From: Bacteroidales bacterium
GTDB lineage: Bacteria > Bacteroidota > Bacteroidia > Bacteroidales > P3
Direction: 5' to 3'
DNA: 64,000 nt
Assembly (NCBI GenBank): GCA_017522065.1
Contig: JAFXAD010000049.1
Location: 1-64,000 of the forward strand
The position numbers and the translations under genes were made by a program. Below are positions 47,745 through 57,397 of this stretch, in pieces. Numbering within the stretch: the stretch's first letter is position 1; every line of letters begins with the position of its first letter. A model generated the notes under the pieces. The model searched no databases. It was not told the DNA's origin and saw only the letters and a program-made list of their open reading frames with translations.

Positions 47745-49208
47745 ATGAAACGTACAACATTACTACTTTTATTTGTCTCTGTACTAATGATGGCAGGGGC
47801 TCAAAACAAGACCTATTCTGTTGGAGCTTTAAACAAGAAATTCAATTATGCAGAAGCAAGCAACATGATTATCTTGGGTCAGCAGGACGGATTGACAATT
47901 GGAGTCACAAACAGATACACTGGAGTCTTAAAAAACTATTTCAAGAAAGAACTCAAAGTTGTGGCAATTGACGAGAACACAAACATAGTCCGCAGTATCG
48001 AAATCCCCGAGACCAAAGACTGCTATATTCAGACAGCTACATATTACGACGGGAAGGTATATATACTTGCGAGCCACCGAGAAAAGCACAGCACCTACTA
48101 CGACCGCTATGTTGTAGACGCAACGACGATGCAAACCATTGGCGAGAAGAAAAACATCTATACCTATACCAGCGAGCGCAAGGACGACAGCTATCAATGG
48201 GTTTCGCAATCGCCCAACGGGACACTTGCCGCCCTGGTTCACATAACCACCAACCGCAAAAGCGACAAATTCGAAGCCGTAGAAATTCTGCTTGACGAAG
48301 AGATGAACATCGAATGGCAGCGAGACTACCCGATATACGCACTGAGCAACATGATGGTGACCGACGATGGCGAGATAATCACGCTCGGCTATTCAGGTCA
48401 AAAAGCCGGCACAAAAAGTCGGATAAGCATCAGTGTCATCAGCGAATCGAACGCCTATGACCTCCGCGAGGAGACGACGGTCACGATTTGGGACATTCGC
48501 CTTGCCGGCTACAAGAATGGGAAAATACTCGGTATGGGCTTAGGACTCAATGCCTCCGACAAAAACGAAATAAACTATTTCGGGATTTCGGCCGACATCA
48601 AATCACAGGCAATCAATATAGGCTACCAGTCGTTGACTGACAACGACAAGTGCGTCTACAACAATATAGATTATGGGAAAAGAACGCGCAATGTCAATAT
48701 CGATGCACTGCGACTCAGACATTGCCAGTTAACTGGAACTGGTGCCGTTGCAACACTGACGAACAGTTGGATTGTTGAGACTTGTAACCAGAACGGAGGA
48801 TGCTCGATAAAATCATATTGCGAAGGAATAATTATTTTCGGCATAGACGATAACGGCAATATCATTTGGCATCACGGAATACGCAAATCGATGAAGCAGA
48901 ACGGTTATCCGACAATGATGTCAGAAGCCGTATGCGTTGAGGGCGACGATGTGTATCTCATTCAGTCAGAGAGTCCCAAATGGCCAACTTCCTATTCCGT
49001 CAGCAAACGAGTAAAGACCCAGAAGATGAACACTGGAACAAAAGTTTTGGCCAAATACCACATCAATGCCGACGGAGAGATTGAGAAGAGCGTGGAAGCC
49101 ATCGAAAAAAGTGCATCATTTGACAGCAATACCTATAAAACCGACAGCAAGCACATTGGCTTCCTTCTCAACTCGAGCGGTGCCTCGATAGTAAACATAA
49201 GACTATAG
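47745..49208 (+). CDS. Secreted protein of unknown function, paralogue 2
   Basis: A 487-residue exported protein; signal peptide 1-19 (MMAGAQ). It aligns with the preceding protein along its length: QQDGLTIGV, DENTNIVRSIEIPETKD, DEEMNIEWQRDYPIYALSNM, EINYFGISADI, and the shared ending KHIGFLLNSSGASIV. It has a small extra loop with CNQNGGC. Both share the propeller-like strand pattern. 48 bases after paralogue 1, so probably one operon; a hairpin follows at 49241. Function unknown. Confidence 0.85.
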   Translation: MKRTTLLLLFVSVLMMAGAQNKTYSVGALNKKFNYAEASNMIILGQQDGLTIGVTNRYTGVLKNYFKKELKVVAIDENTNIVRSIEIPETKDCYIQTATYYDGKVYILASHREKHSTYYDRYVVDATTMQTIGEKKNIYTYTSERKDDSYQWVSQSPNGTLAALVHITTNRKSDKFEAVEILLDEEMNIEWQRDYPIYALSNMMVTDDGEIITLGYSGQKAGTKSRISISVISESNAYDLREETTVTIWDIRLAGYKNGKILGMGLGLNASDKNEINYFGISADIKSQAINIGYQSLTDNDKCVYNNIDYGKRTRNVNIDALRLRHCQLTGTGAVATLTNSWIVETCNQNGGCSIKSYCEGIIIFGIDDNGNIIWHHGIRKSMKQNGYPTMMSEAVCVEGDDVYLIQSESPKWPTSYSVSKRVKTQKMNTGTKVLAKYHINADGEIEKSVEAIEKSASFDSNTYKTDSKHIGFLLNSSGASIVNIRL

Positions 49209-49240
49209 CACAAAAAAGAGGTTAAAAAAACTTTCATTCA

Positions 49241-49270
49241 TGTGCCCCACACTGGCGGGGCACATTATTC
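49241..49270 (+). terminator. Hairpin after the paralogue pair
   Basis: Stem TGTGCCCC / GGGGCACA with loop ACACTGGC, then TTATTCC. Weak T tract. It rules out the ATG at 49242 as a likely start for the next gene. Confidence 0.55.
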
Positions 49271-49286
49271 CATACAATCGATATCC

Positions 49287-52016
49287 ATGAAACGAATAGG
49301 ATCAGTCATATTCTTACTGTTTGCCATTGTCGGCAGTGAGCGAGTTTTTTCACAGAATTCCACACCGATGTTCAACGGCATCCATGTCGAGGGACAAGTA
49401 CCCGCCGACCTGCGCAAGAGTCTTGAAGAGCTCTATATGGAAGACAAGCAGCGCGTACGCGACTATAGCGACGGCAAGTTGCCCAACAGGGACAAGGTGC
49501 TCACATCATCCTACTACATCAACAGGCTCATGGCGAGCGGCAAGATTCTGTATGGCGATCCCATAACCCAGATGCTGAACAGTATTGCTGACACCCTGCT
49601 CGCTGGCTATCCCGACCTGAGAAGCGAATTGCGAATCTATAGTGTCAAATCGACGGAAGTGAATGCCTTCACCACGGGGCAAGGCATGATATTCGTCAAC
49701 CTTGGACTTGTGGCACAAGTAGAGGACGAGGCCCAACTGGCATTTGTGCTAAGCCATGAGATTGTACACTATCTGCGCAAACACAGTCTCGAAACAATTA
49801 CTCGAAAGCAAAGCACCAAAGACACCACCGGAGATCAGCTCAACAAATTCCTGCGCTATCATAGTCGTTCGCACCAGATGGAGAACGAAGCCGACAGCAT
49901 AGGCATTGCAATGTTCTATGCCAACAGTCCCTACGACAAGCGCGTAACGGAAGGATTCTTTGACGTGTTGCAGTACGGCTACCTGCCATTTGACGAAGTG
50001 ACCTTCGACACAACGATGTACAATACCGAACACTTCAAGCTGTCGAACGGATCCTTTTTGGAGAGTGTGGATCCCATATCTGCGCGCGATGACTACAACG
50101 ACAGTTTGTCGACACATCCCAACCTACTGAAGCGCCGGACGGCGACCTCGCGTCAGATGTCGTCCATGACCGGTGGGAAAAAATATGTTGTTACCGACAA
50201 AAACCGATTCCGCGACCTTCAGACATTGGCACGAATGCAATGCATACGCCAAGACCTTACCATAGCTGAGTACGCGTCGGCATACTACAACTGCTACGTA
50301 ATGCTGCGTCAGCAGCCCGACAACAAATATCTGAGACTGGCACAGGCACAAGCCCTCTATGGAGCCGCGAAATACCGCAACTACGCTGCCGCGTCGAGCG
50401 TGAGCGACTACCGCAACAAAGAAGGCGAGGTGCAGCAGGCATATCACTTCATGCGCAAAAGCAACGCTAACGAATTGTGCATTACCGCCATACGCGAGAT
50501 TTGGAAAGCGCACATGCAGATGCCCGACGAACCAAGGCTGACCGCGATGGCCACCGACCTGATGAGCGACCTGAGCAAAAGATACAAATTCAAGCCCGAC
50601 CAATTCTCGGCCACACTCGACACTGCAAAAACAGAGGAGAGCAGCAGTCGGGAAGAAAACAACAAGTACTCGAACGTAAAACGCCGCCGCAACCAGCAGA
50701 AGAGACAAGAGTCACTGCGCTATGCCTTCATGGACCTTATGCAGAAAGACCCGACTTTTGAGTCCACACTGAAAGAAGCGATGCAGAACAACAAAGAGGA
50801 AAAGAAAAGCATCGGTCAAGGCAAATCGTTCGTATACGCACCCACATATTACGTGTTCAACGAGTCGAGCGGCGAACTGAAAATCAGAAAGTCGGACAAT
50901 GGCGAACGGACACTGACCGAAGACGTCAAAGCAGTAAATGCCAAAAACGGCATCGGAACGGTAGACTTCTCCGACGAAGCAATGCGCTCCCACAGCGATG
51001 CAAAATTCTACAACGACTTTCTGACCATGAACGAATGGGCTAACGAATACTGGCAAAGCCGCGGGAAGGTGCCAATGATTTTCTGCAGCCAACCTGAAAT
51101 GGACGAGATGAACCAGCGTTACGGAACAGACAAGCTCTCGCTTGAAACCGTTTTGAATGCCGAGAACTGCAAGAATCACATATTCCAAAACGGAGCGTTC
51201 AGCTTATTATTATTTGTGGTTGCATTGCCTGAAAGTATATATAGCCTACTGACTGCCAACCAGACAACAGCCATACAGACCACGCTTGTCGACACCCGCG
51301 ACGGTTCGACGCTGAGCAATAGCAATGCCCTTATGTATCGCGACGACACCCGCGCCAACGTTCGCAGCCAAGCATACGCCACCCTGAACAAGAGCCTGCA
51401 CCCCGGCAAAGTGCCTGGATATATGGGTAAAAAGCTAATTGTTGAAGGATCGGCAGGATTGAGTTTCCCGTTTTTGAACCACATTTTCCGCGACAAGACC
51501 GACGATATTGCATGGCGTTTTGGAGGCGGGCTGGAATTCACCGTCGGCGAACAATCGTCAATAGCCTTGAATGCCGATTGGGGCAACACCACGTTCGACA
51601 TTGCAAATGAAAACGGCACAGTACAAGCCAAAATCATGATGGCGAACCTTACATATCGGCGTTATTTCGGCGACAATATTGCACCGCAGGGTCCTTATTT
51701 CGGGATAGGAGCAGGAGTCAGCCGACTGAACCTCAAGGCGAACTCTGGTACCGGACTTGTATGCCTTAAATCCGAATACACGAAGCCCTCACTGCAGCTT
51801 GAGTTTGGCCACAACACCATAATCTCCGACTTCATAGTCCTGAACTTCGGGGTGAAATACAATGCCACCATTGCCAATCCTGTGAATAGTATAGGCTACG
51901 AACCGTGGGACACGGCATCAACCAACAGGACCGACGCCGAGCGGTCGATGAATGCCAACCTGTGGATATACAATCTCATATCGCTGCATATAGGCATCGG
52001 ACTGCTTCCATTCTGA
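49287..52016 (+). CDS. M48-family metalloprotease fused to an outer-membrane beta-barrel
   Basis: A 909-residue exported protein; the start MKRIGSVIFLL gives a signal peptide ending VFSQ, while the frame opens 15 codons earlier inside a hairpin. The N-terminal third is a zinc peptidase of the M48 type: HEIVH (His157 and His161), with the third ligand in ENEADSIG (Glu201), and upstream NAFTTGQGMIFVNLGLV. The middle (about 300-700) is helical, Lys/Gln/Asp-rich, of unknown fold. The last 200 residues (from LIVEGSAGLSFPF, through GPYFGIGAGVSRL, ending in Phe) alternate as amphipathic strands with a terminal aromatic, as in outer-membrane barrels. A role in envelope protein quality control is inference. 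Confidence 0.82.
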   Translation: MKRIGSVIFLLFAIVGSERVFSQNSTPMFNGIHVEGQVPADLRKSLEELYMEDKQRVRDYSDGKLPNRDKVLTSSYYINRLMASGKILYGDPITQMLNSIADTLLAGYPDLRSELRIYSVKSTEVNAFTTGQGMIFVNLGLVAQVEDEAQLAFVLSHEIVHYLRKHSLETITRKQSTKDTTGDQLNKFLRYHSRSHQMENEADSIGIAMFYANSPYDKRVTEGFFDVLQYGYLPFDEVTFDTTMYNTEHFKLSNGSFLESVDPISARDDYNDSLSTHPNLLKRRTATSRQMSSMTGGKKYVVTDKNRFRDLQTLARMQCIRQDLTIAEYASAYYNCYVMLRQQPDNKYLRLAQAQALYGAAKYRNYAAASSVSDYRNKEGEVQQAYHFMRKSNANELCITAIREIWKAHMQMPDEPRLTAMATDLMSDLSKRYKFKPDQFSATLDTAKTEESSSREENNKYSNVKRRRNQQKRQESLRYAFMDLMQKDPTFESTLKEAMQNNKEEKKSIGQGKSFVYAPTYYVFNESSGELKIRKSDNGERTLTEDVKAVNAKNGIGTVDFSDEAMRSHSDAKFYNDFLTMNEWANEYWQSRGKVPMIFCSQPEMDEMNQRYGTDKLSLETVLNAENCKNHIFQNGAFSLLLFVVALPESIYSLLTANQTTAIQTTLVDTRDGSTLSNSNALMYRDDTRANVRSQAYATLNKSLHPGKVPGYMGKKLIVEGSAGLSFPFLNHIFRDKTDDIAWRFGGGLEFTVGEQSSIALNADWGNTTFDIANENGTVQAKIMMANLTYRRYFGDNIAPQGPYFGIGAGVSRLNLKANSGTGLVCLKSEYTKPSLQLEFGHNTIISDFIVLNFGVKYNATIANPVNSIGYEPWDTASTNRTDAERSMNANLWIYNLISLHIGIGLLPF

Positions 52017-52098
52017 CACGCTGTGCAGCGCTACACGAACCGAAAGTAAAAATAATTCGGTTTACAATAAAAGGATAAACCTTGCGTTTTAGTGAGCA

Positions 52099-53724
52099 AT
52101 GGAAAACGAGAAAAACAGCAAAAACGCAACGATATACATTATCCTTGCATTGGTCATGGGGGCCATAGTCGGAATAACCGGTTCGACTATGGCATACAGA
52201 AAGCACATCTCACAGATTGCATCTGCGACTGTCACTACCGACACAAAACTTGGTGCCATCTGGAGCCTGGTCGACAACTATTATGTCGACCCGATCGATG
52301 CCGATTCTGTGATGGACCGGGTCTATGAGTCAATTCTCTCGACCCTTGATCCCCACAGCAGCTACATGTCTAAAGAAGTGTTCACGAAAGAGCAGGAGGT
52401 GCTGAGGGGCAACTTTGAAGGAATCGGTATTATTATACGTCCTGTGAGCGACACGATATGCGTTGCGCAGGTCATACCCGAAGGACCGTCCGAGCGAGCC
52501 GGGCTAATGGCAGGCGACCGTATACTGAGCGTAGACGGGATTACTGTAGCCGGAGTCAAGATGCCGTCGGACAGCGTAATATCGATGCTCCGAGGCCCTC
52601 GCAAAAGCGTAGCCGACATCCAGATTCTACGCCTGAGCGACAAAAAGACACACCGATTCAAAATTGTACGCGACATCATCAAAAGTCCCAGCCTTACATA
52701 CAGCGGCATGCTCGACAAGCAGACAGGCTACATCAGGCTTAACCGTTTTGGAGAGACCACCTACGACGAATTCCGCGAAGCGACCATGCAACTGAAGCGG
52801 GAAGGAATGAAGCGCATGGTGCTCGATTTGCGCAACAATGGGGGTGGCACACTGAGTTCGGCTATCGACATTTGCGACGAACTGCTTCCCGGACGCGAGC
52901 TCATAGTATACACCAAAGGACAGCACCAACGACGCAAAGACGCACACTCGACGCCCGGCGGACTATTCTGTAAAGGAGACCTCGTGGTGATGATCGACGA
53001 ATTCTCTGCATCGGCGAGCGAAATTGTTGCCGGCGCAATCCAAGACAACGACCGAGGCATTATCGTTGGACGACGTTCATTTGGCAAAGGGCTGGTTCAG
53101 CAGCAGTTTCCCCTACCCGACCAATCGGCGGTGATGCTCACCATAGCACGCTACTACACCCCTTCCGGACGCTGCATACAACGTCCCTACGACAGAGGAA
53201 CCGACGAATACTACTCCGACTTTGTACAGCAAGTAATGAACGAATACAACGGCGATTCGCTTCTGTCGCAAATAAACGACTCAACGCCATACCATACATC
53301 CAAAGGTCGCATCGTCTATGGCGGTGGCGGCATAATGCCCGACAAAATCATCCGCTACAAGACCGACACCAACATAGTATATTACAACAAGTTGCTCAAC
53401 AACAGCATAATCAACAACTACGTATTCGACCACGTATCACGCAAAGGCGGCGAGATAAAATCGCACTATGCCGACGAGAAAGAGTTTTTGGACAACTACA
53501 CCGTCAGCGACGACATGCTGGGCGAGCTCTTCGAGCTTGCAGACAAGAAAGGCATACGTCGCAACGACAAGAGCATAAAACTGTTCCGCGAAGAGATACG
53601 CACACGCATCAAAGCGGAAATTGGCGATATGCTGTATGGCAGCAACACCTTCTACAAACTCATACTTCCCTACGACCCGGAAATAGAAGACGCCTTAAAG
53701 GAAATCACGAAACAGCATAACTGA
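52099..53724 (+). CDS. S41-family C-terminal processing peptidase (CtpA-like)
   Basis: A 541-residue protease with an N-terminal membrane anchor (about 12-32), a PDZ domain (about 95-180, GIGIIIRPVSDTICVAQVIP, GLMAGDRILSVDG), and the peptidase domain. The serine-lysine pair lies in EFSASASEIVAGA (Ser in 304-308) and RRSFGKGLVQQQFPL. A C-terminal extension of about 150 residues follows (DUF3340-like position, not named with certainty). Such enzymes trim periplasmic proteins from the C-terminus. 82 bases after the M48-barrel gene. Confidence 0.93.
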   Translation: MENEKNSKNATIYIILALVMGAIVGITGSTMAYRKHISQIASATVTTDTKLGAIWSLVDNYYVDPIDADSVMDRVYESILSTLDPHSSYMSKEVFTKEQEVLRGNFEGIGIIIRPVSDTICVAQVIPEGPSERAGLMAGDRILSVDGITVAGVKMPSDSVISMLRGPRKSVADIQILRLSDKKTHRFKIVRDIIKSPSLTYSGMLDKQTGYIRLNRFGETTYDEFREATMQLKREGMKRMVLDLRNNGGGTLSSAIDICDELLPGRELIVYTKGQHQRRKDAHSTPGGLFCKGDLVVMIDEFSASASEIVAGAIQDNDRGIIVGRRSFGKGLVQQQFPLPDQSAVMLTIARYYTPSGRCIQRPYDRGTDEYYSDFVQQVMNEYNGDSLLSQINDSTPYHTSKGRIVYGGGGIMPDKIIRYKTDTNIVYYNKLLNNSIINNYVFDHVSRKGGEIKSHYADEKEFLDNYTVSDDMLGELFELADKKGIRRNDKSIKLFREEIRTRIKAEIGDMLYGSNTFYKLILPYDPEIEDALKEITKQHN

Positions 53725-53738
53725 AAACGAATTGGACA

Positions 53739-54854
53739 ATGAAACGCATAACGTTACTCATACTGACATTTTTTGTCGCCGCCAACATCATGGCACAGAA
53801 CGCCTCGATCAGCGGAAAACTTTCTATCGAAAAACCAAGCAGCATCATAGCCAGTTTAACGCACGTTGTCGGCAACCAGGTGCTCCCCGTCGACTCCGTA
53901 CAACTTGACAAGAAGGGGAAATTCAGTTTCTCACTGAAAGTGGAGCAGCCATCGCTCTATCTTTTAACCTTTTCGGGGATGGAGAAAAACATCGTCCATA
54001 TCATGATGGAGCCAAACGACGAAGTGAGCATCGATGTGCGGAAGGACAAAGAGCTCAACTTCCTTGAAATTGTCGAATCGAAAGGCTCAAACAACGTGCA
54101 ACTGTACAAAGAGTTCAACAACATACTCTACAAATATGCCAAACAAATCAGCGGTCTGAATGCCGAGTATATGTCGCCCAACACCAGCAACGACCGCAAA
54201 CAAGCCCTCGGTGCCGAGATGCAGCAAATACAGATATCGCAGAATATAGATGTAAGCAAACTGTTGAGCAGCAATACCGGAGTACTGATGAGTGCATTCA
54301 TAGCAACCTATTTCGACAACAGTATAGAGACCTACATCGAACTGTACGAGAGCATCGACAACGCCCTCAAAGTCAAATATGCCGACAACCAGTTTGTGCA
54401 ATATATAGAATCGCGCATAAAGAGCAGCCTGACGCCCGGTCGGATGGCGCCAGAGATAGCCATGAAAGACCCCGACGGCAAAGAGCGCAAGCTCAGCGAC
54501 CTCAGAGGCAGTATAGTGATGATAGACTTTTGGGCATCGTGGTGCCGTCCGTGCCGGATGGAGAACCCGAATGTTGTAAAGCTCTATCACAAATATCACA
54601 GCAAAGGATTTGAGATATACAGCGTTTCGCTCGACAAGAACCGTGCCGACTGGGTCCGAGCCATCAGCCAGGACGGGCTTGAGTGGCCCAATCATGTCAG
54701 CGACCTGAACGGATGGACCTCGAGCGGAGGTGCTGCGTACGGCATCATGTCGGTGCCCAGCACCGTTTTGGTGGACCGGGAGGGAAGAATCATTGCCCGC
54801 AATCTGCGAGGACAAGAGTTAGCAAACAAGTTGAAAGAGATTTTCGGAGAATAA
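53739..54854 (+). CDS. Thioredoxin-fold lipid-independent exported protein (TlpA/ResA-like with DUF4369)
   Basis: A 371-residue exported protein; signal peptide 1-19 (NIMAQ). Residues 23-120 are a DUF4369-type beta domain (SISGKLSIEKPSSIIASL, DKKGKFSFSLKVEQPSLYLL). The C-terminal 140 residues are a TlpA-like thioredoxin domain with MIDFWASWCRPCRMENPNVV (active cysteines 269 and 272) and the cis-proline region MSVPSTVLVDREGRI. Such proteins reduce periplasmic disulfides, for example in cytochrome c maturation. 14 bases after the S41 gene, likely the same operon. Confidence 0.9.
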   Translation: MKRITLLILTFFVAANIMAQNASISGKLSIEKPSSIIASLTHVVGNQVLPVDSVQLDKKGKFSFSLKVEQPSLYLLTFSGMEKNIVHIMMEPNDEVSIDVRKDKELNFLEIVESKGSNNVQLYKEFNNILYKYAKQISGLNAEYMSPNTSNDRKQALGAEMQQIQISQNIDVSKLLSSNTGVLMSAFIATYFDNSIETYIELYESIDNALKVKYADNQFVQYIESRIKSSLTPGRMAPEIAMKDPDGKERKLSDLRGSIVMIDFWASWCRPCRMENPNVVKLYHKYHSKGFEIYSVSLDKNRADWVRAISQDGLEWPNHVSDLNGWTSSGGAAYGIMSVPSTVLVDREGRIIARNLRGQELANKLKEIFGE

Positions 54855-54866
54855 ACAACATTGCGA

Positions 54867-55295
54867 ATGTACACATACAAATATCCTCGTCCGGCTGTGA
54901 CTGCCGACATAATGGTATTCGACACCAAATACAAGAACATACTTCTTATACTTCGCGGGAACGACCCCTTCAAAAACTGCTGGGCATTTCCCGGTGGCTT
55001 TTTCGACATGGAAGACCGCGACATAGAGCATACCGCAGCACGCGAATTAGAAGAAGAAACCGGGCTGAGCGGCATTCCGCTGCACGAGTTCTGTGTAGCC
55101 TCGCGTGAAGGACGCGACCCGCGAGGACGCACCGTCACCATTGTGTTTGAGGCGGCTGTAAACCCTGCCGACGTCAATCCCCAAGGGGGCGACGATGCCA
55201 GCGAAGCGCGTTGGTTCCCACTCTCGGGCCTTCCTCCACTGGCATTTGACCACAGCGAGATATTGGAGAAGTGGATAAAAAGGAATATCAAATAA
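54867..55295 (+). CDS. NUDIX hydrolase
   Basis: A 142-residue NUDIX protein. The Nudix box G-x5-E-x7-REx2EE-x-G is seen in GGFFDMEDRDIEHTAAREL then EEETGLSG. Start placed at ATG (MYTYKYPRPAVTAD), 12 bases after the previous stop; a TTG two codons earlier is possible. N-terminal YKYPRPAVTADIMVFD resembles ADP-ribose-type Nudix enzymes. Substrate not determined. Confidence 0.92.
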   Translation: MYTYKYPRPAVTADIMVFDTKYKNILLILRGNDPFKNCWAFPGGFFDMEDRDIEHTAARELEEETGLSGIPLHEFCVASREGRDPRGRTVTIVFEAAVNPADVNPQGGDDASEARWFPLSGLPPLAFDHSEILEKWIKRNIK

Positions 55296-55354
55296 AAGAA
55301 CAATAAAAGGAATAATACTTCGTTCTAAAACCAGAACAACAATAAGACATAACA

Positions 55355-56425
55355 ATGAGCTCGATTACTAAAACAATGATAGAAATGGCGTTAAGCCATG
55401 TTGACGACCCCGATTTGGGTAAAAGCCTCACCCAACTGGGAATGATAGAGAACATTGCCATTGACGGTATGAAAGTGTCGTTCGACCTGGTGCTGACCAC
55501 CCCGGCATGCCCCATGAAGTCGAAAATGAAAGAAGACTGTATCAATGCAATACATGAATATGTAGACCGCAACGCCGAGGTAGAAGTCAACCTCACATCG
55601 CGCAAAGTAGAGCAGCCCAAGCCCGAAGAGATGTTTCCGAACATCAAGAACACCATACTCGTAGCCAGCGGCAAAGGCGGTGTGGGCAAAAGCACCGTAG
55701 CCGTGAACCTTGCTGTATCCCTCGCCAAAACAGGTGCAAAAGTAGGTCTCATCGATGCCGACATATACGGGCCATCGATTCCCATCATGTTCAACATAAC
55801 AGAAAACGACATCTATGGCGAAAAGCATGGAGACAAGACCTACATGACCCCCATAATGAAATACGGCGTCAAGCTGATGTCGGTAGGATTCCTTGTCGAC
55901 CCCGACAAAGCCATGGTATGGCGTGGCCCAATGGCCAGCGGAGCATTGAAACAGCTGCTTACCGAGACTTGGTGGGACGAGATAGACTACCTCGTTGTCG
56001 ATATGCCTCCCGGAACGGGCGACATACAGCTGACCATAGCGCAGACCCTCCCCGTAAGCGGAGCCATCATAGTCAGCACGCCGCAGAATGTGGCACTTGC
56101 CGACGTTGTACGCGGAGTCGAAATGTTTCAGAACCCCAACATCAACATCCCCGTCCTGGGCTTTGTCGAGAACATGGCATGGTTCACCCCTGCCGAGCTG
56201 CCCAACAACAAATACTATATCTTCGGCAAAGAAGGATGCAGCAAGCTCTCAAAAGAGATGGACATTCCGCTGCTTGGGCAGATACCCTTGGTGCAAAGCA
56301 TAGCAGAGAGCGGCGACAACGGCAAACCCATAGCCCTTTGGAGCGACAACCCCACCCCAGAGAGCGAAGCCTTCGACCTCTTGGCAGAAAACACTATCAA
56401 AGAAATCTGCAAACTACAGAAATAA
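55355..56425 (+). CDS. apbC: Mrp/NBP35-family iron-sulfur cluster carrier ATPase
   Basis: A 356-residue P-loop ATPase. Residues 1-80 form a MIP18/DUF59 domain (ALSHVDDPDLGKSLTQLGMI). The deviant Walker A SGKGGVGKSTVAVNLAVSLA, then DADIYGPSIPIMF, and YLVVDMPPGTGDIQLTIAQT are all Mrp hallmarks. These proteins deliver Fe-S clusters to target enzymes. The family's CxxC cluster-ligand pair near the C-terminus is not evident: only single cysteines such as in KEGCSKLSKEMD are visible. Followed 33 bases later by an Nfu protein. Confidence 0.93.
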   Translation: MSSITKTMIEMALSHVDDPDLGKSLTQLGMIENIAIDGMKVSFDLVLTTPACPMKSKMKEDCINAIHEYVDRNAEVEVNLTSRKVEQPKPEEMFPNIKNTILVASGKGGVGKSTVAVNLAVSLAKTGAKVGLIDADIYGPSIPIMFNITENDIYGEKHGDKTYMTPIMKYGVKLMSVGFLVDPDKAMVWRGPMASGALKQLLTETWWDEIDYLVVDMPPGTGDIQLTIAQTLPVSGAIIVSTPQNVALADVVRGVEMFQNPNINIPVLGFVENMAWFTPAELPNNKYYIFGKEGCSKLSKEMDIPLLGQIPLVQSIAESGDNGKPIALWSDNPTPESEAFDLLAENTIKEICKLQK

Positions 56426-56458
56426 ACAGCATTCCATACAACAAATATCTTATAGACA

Positions 56459-56704
56459 ATGACTGACGAACAGAAATCAATCATCGAAAAGAAAGTACAG
56501 AACGCACTGAGCCAGATACGCCCATACCTGCAACAGGACGGAGGCGATGTAGAATACGTCGACATGACAAACGAAGGCGTAGTAATGGTCCACCTGCAAG
56601 GTCACTGCGGCACATGCCCGCACGCCATGCAGACCCTGAAGCAAGGCATCGAGACAGCCATCAAACGCGTCATTCCCGAGGTAAAAAGTGTAGAAAGGGT
56701 ATAA
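56459..56704 (+). CDS. Nfu-type iron-sulfur scaffold (NifU C-terminal domain)
   Basis: An 81-residue stand-alone NifU C-terminal domain: IRPYLQQDGGDVEYVDMTNE, then HLQGHCGTCPHAMQTLKQGI with the cluster-binding CxxC. It holds and transfers Fe-S clusters. Adjacent to the Mrp gene, which suggests a shared delivery route; two bases before the adenosyltransferase gene. Confidence 0.95.
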   Translation: MTDEQKSIIEKKVQNALSQIRPYLQQDGGDVEYVDMTNEGVVMVHLQGHCGTCPHAMQTLKQGIETAIKRVIPEVKSVERV

Positions 56705-56706
56705 AT

Positions 56707-57294
56707 ATGGTATATACAAAGACGGGAGACAAAGGCACCACGTCGCTCGTTGGCGGACGCCGAGTCAAGAAGTGCGACCAACGAGTGGAAGCCTACGGAA
56801 GCGTAGACGAGCTCAATTCGCACATAGGGTTGCTTGCGACAATGCTTCAGAACAAGTCGGTCGAACTGGATATAGCTTTCGACATACGCGAGCAGTTCGA
56901 AGAGCTACACAACCAGCTCAAGCAGACCCAGAACCGGCTATTTGTCGTACAGACACTCCTGGCCACCGAAGACCAAGCCACATACAGCAAACTGCCCCAA
57001 ATCGACGATAGCGACATCAGCGCAATGGAGAATTGGATCGACACTATCGAAAGCCGCCTGCCAAAGCTTGACAGTTTTGTCATAGCCGGAGGCAGCGTCG
57101 AATCGGCGCAAGCGCATGTGGCACGTACCGTGTGTCGCAGAGCCGAACGGGAAATCGTGCGTCTGTGCGAGACCGAGGCCGTAGAAGAAAAAATAACAAA
57201 ATTCATCAATCGCACATCCGACTATCTATTTGTCCTATCGCGTTTTATACTAATCTTAGAAAACAAGAGAGAAATTTTTTGGAGTGCCAAATAA
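56707..57294 (+). CDS. PduO-type cob(I)alamin adenosyltransferase
   Basis: A 195-residue enzyme making adenosylcobalamin from ATP and cob(I)alamin. Start at MVYTKTGDKGTT, giving the family N-terminus with TGDKGTTSLVGGRRVKK (ATP loop), EAYGSVDELNSHIG, and later RTVCRRAEREIV and NRTSDYLFVLSRF. The frame is open 31 codons upstream over the nfu gene, which is ignored. Adenosylcobalamin would serve enzymes such as methylmalonyl-CoA mutase. Confidence 0.95.
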   Translation: MVYTKTGDKGTTSLVGGRRVKKCDQRVEAYGSVDELNSHIGLLATMLQNKSVELDIAFDIREQFEELHNQLKQTQNRLFVVQTLLATEDQATYSKLPQIDDSDISAMENWIDTIESRLPKLDSFVIAGGSVESAQAHVARTVCRRAEREIVRLCETEAVEEKITKFINRTSDYLFVLSRFILILENKREIFWSAK

Positions 57295-57397
57295 TAATTG
57301 ATACAATACTACGTTAAGAGGAAAGTAATTTGCAAATCAATTTACATAACATACACATATTTAGGTATTTAAACGAAAAGGTAAAAAAGTCAGAACT

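Noticed and set aside
54861-54866. TTG as the start of the Nudix gene
   Set aside because: An ATG two codons later gives the same conserved N-terminus, so the ATG at 54867 is preferred.
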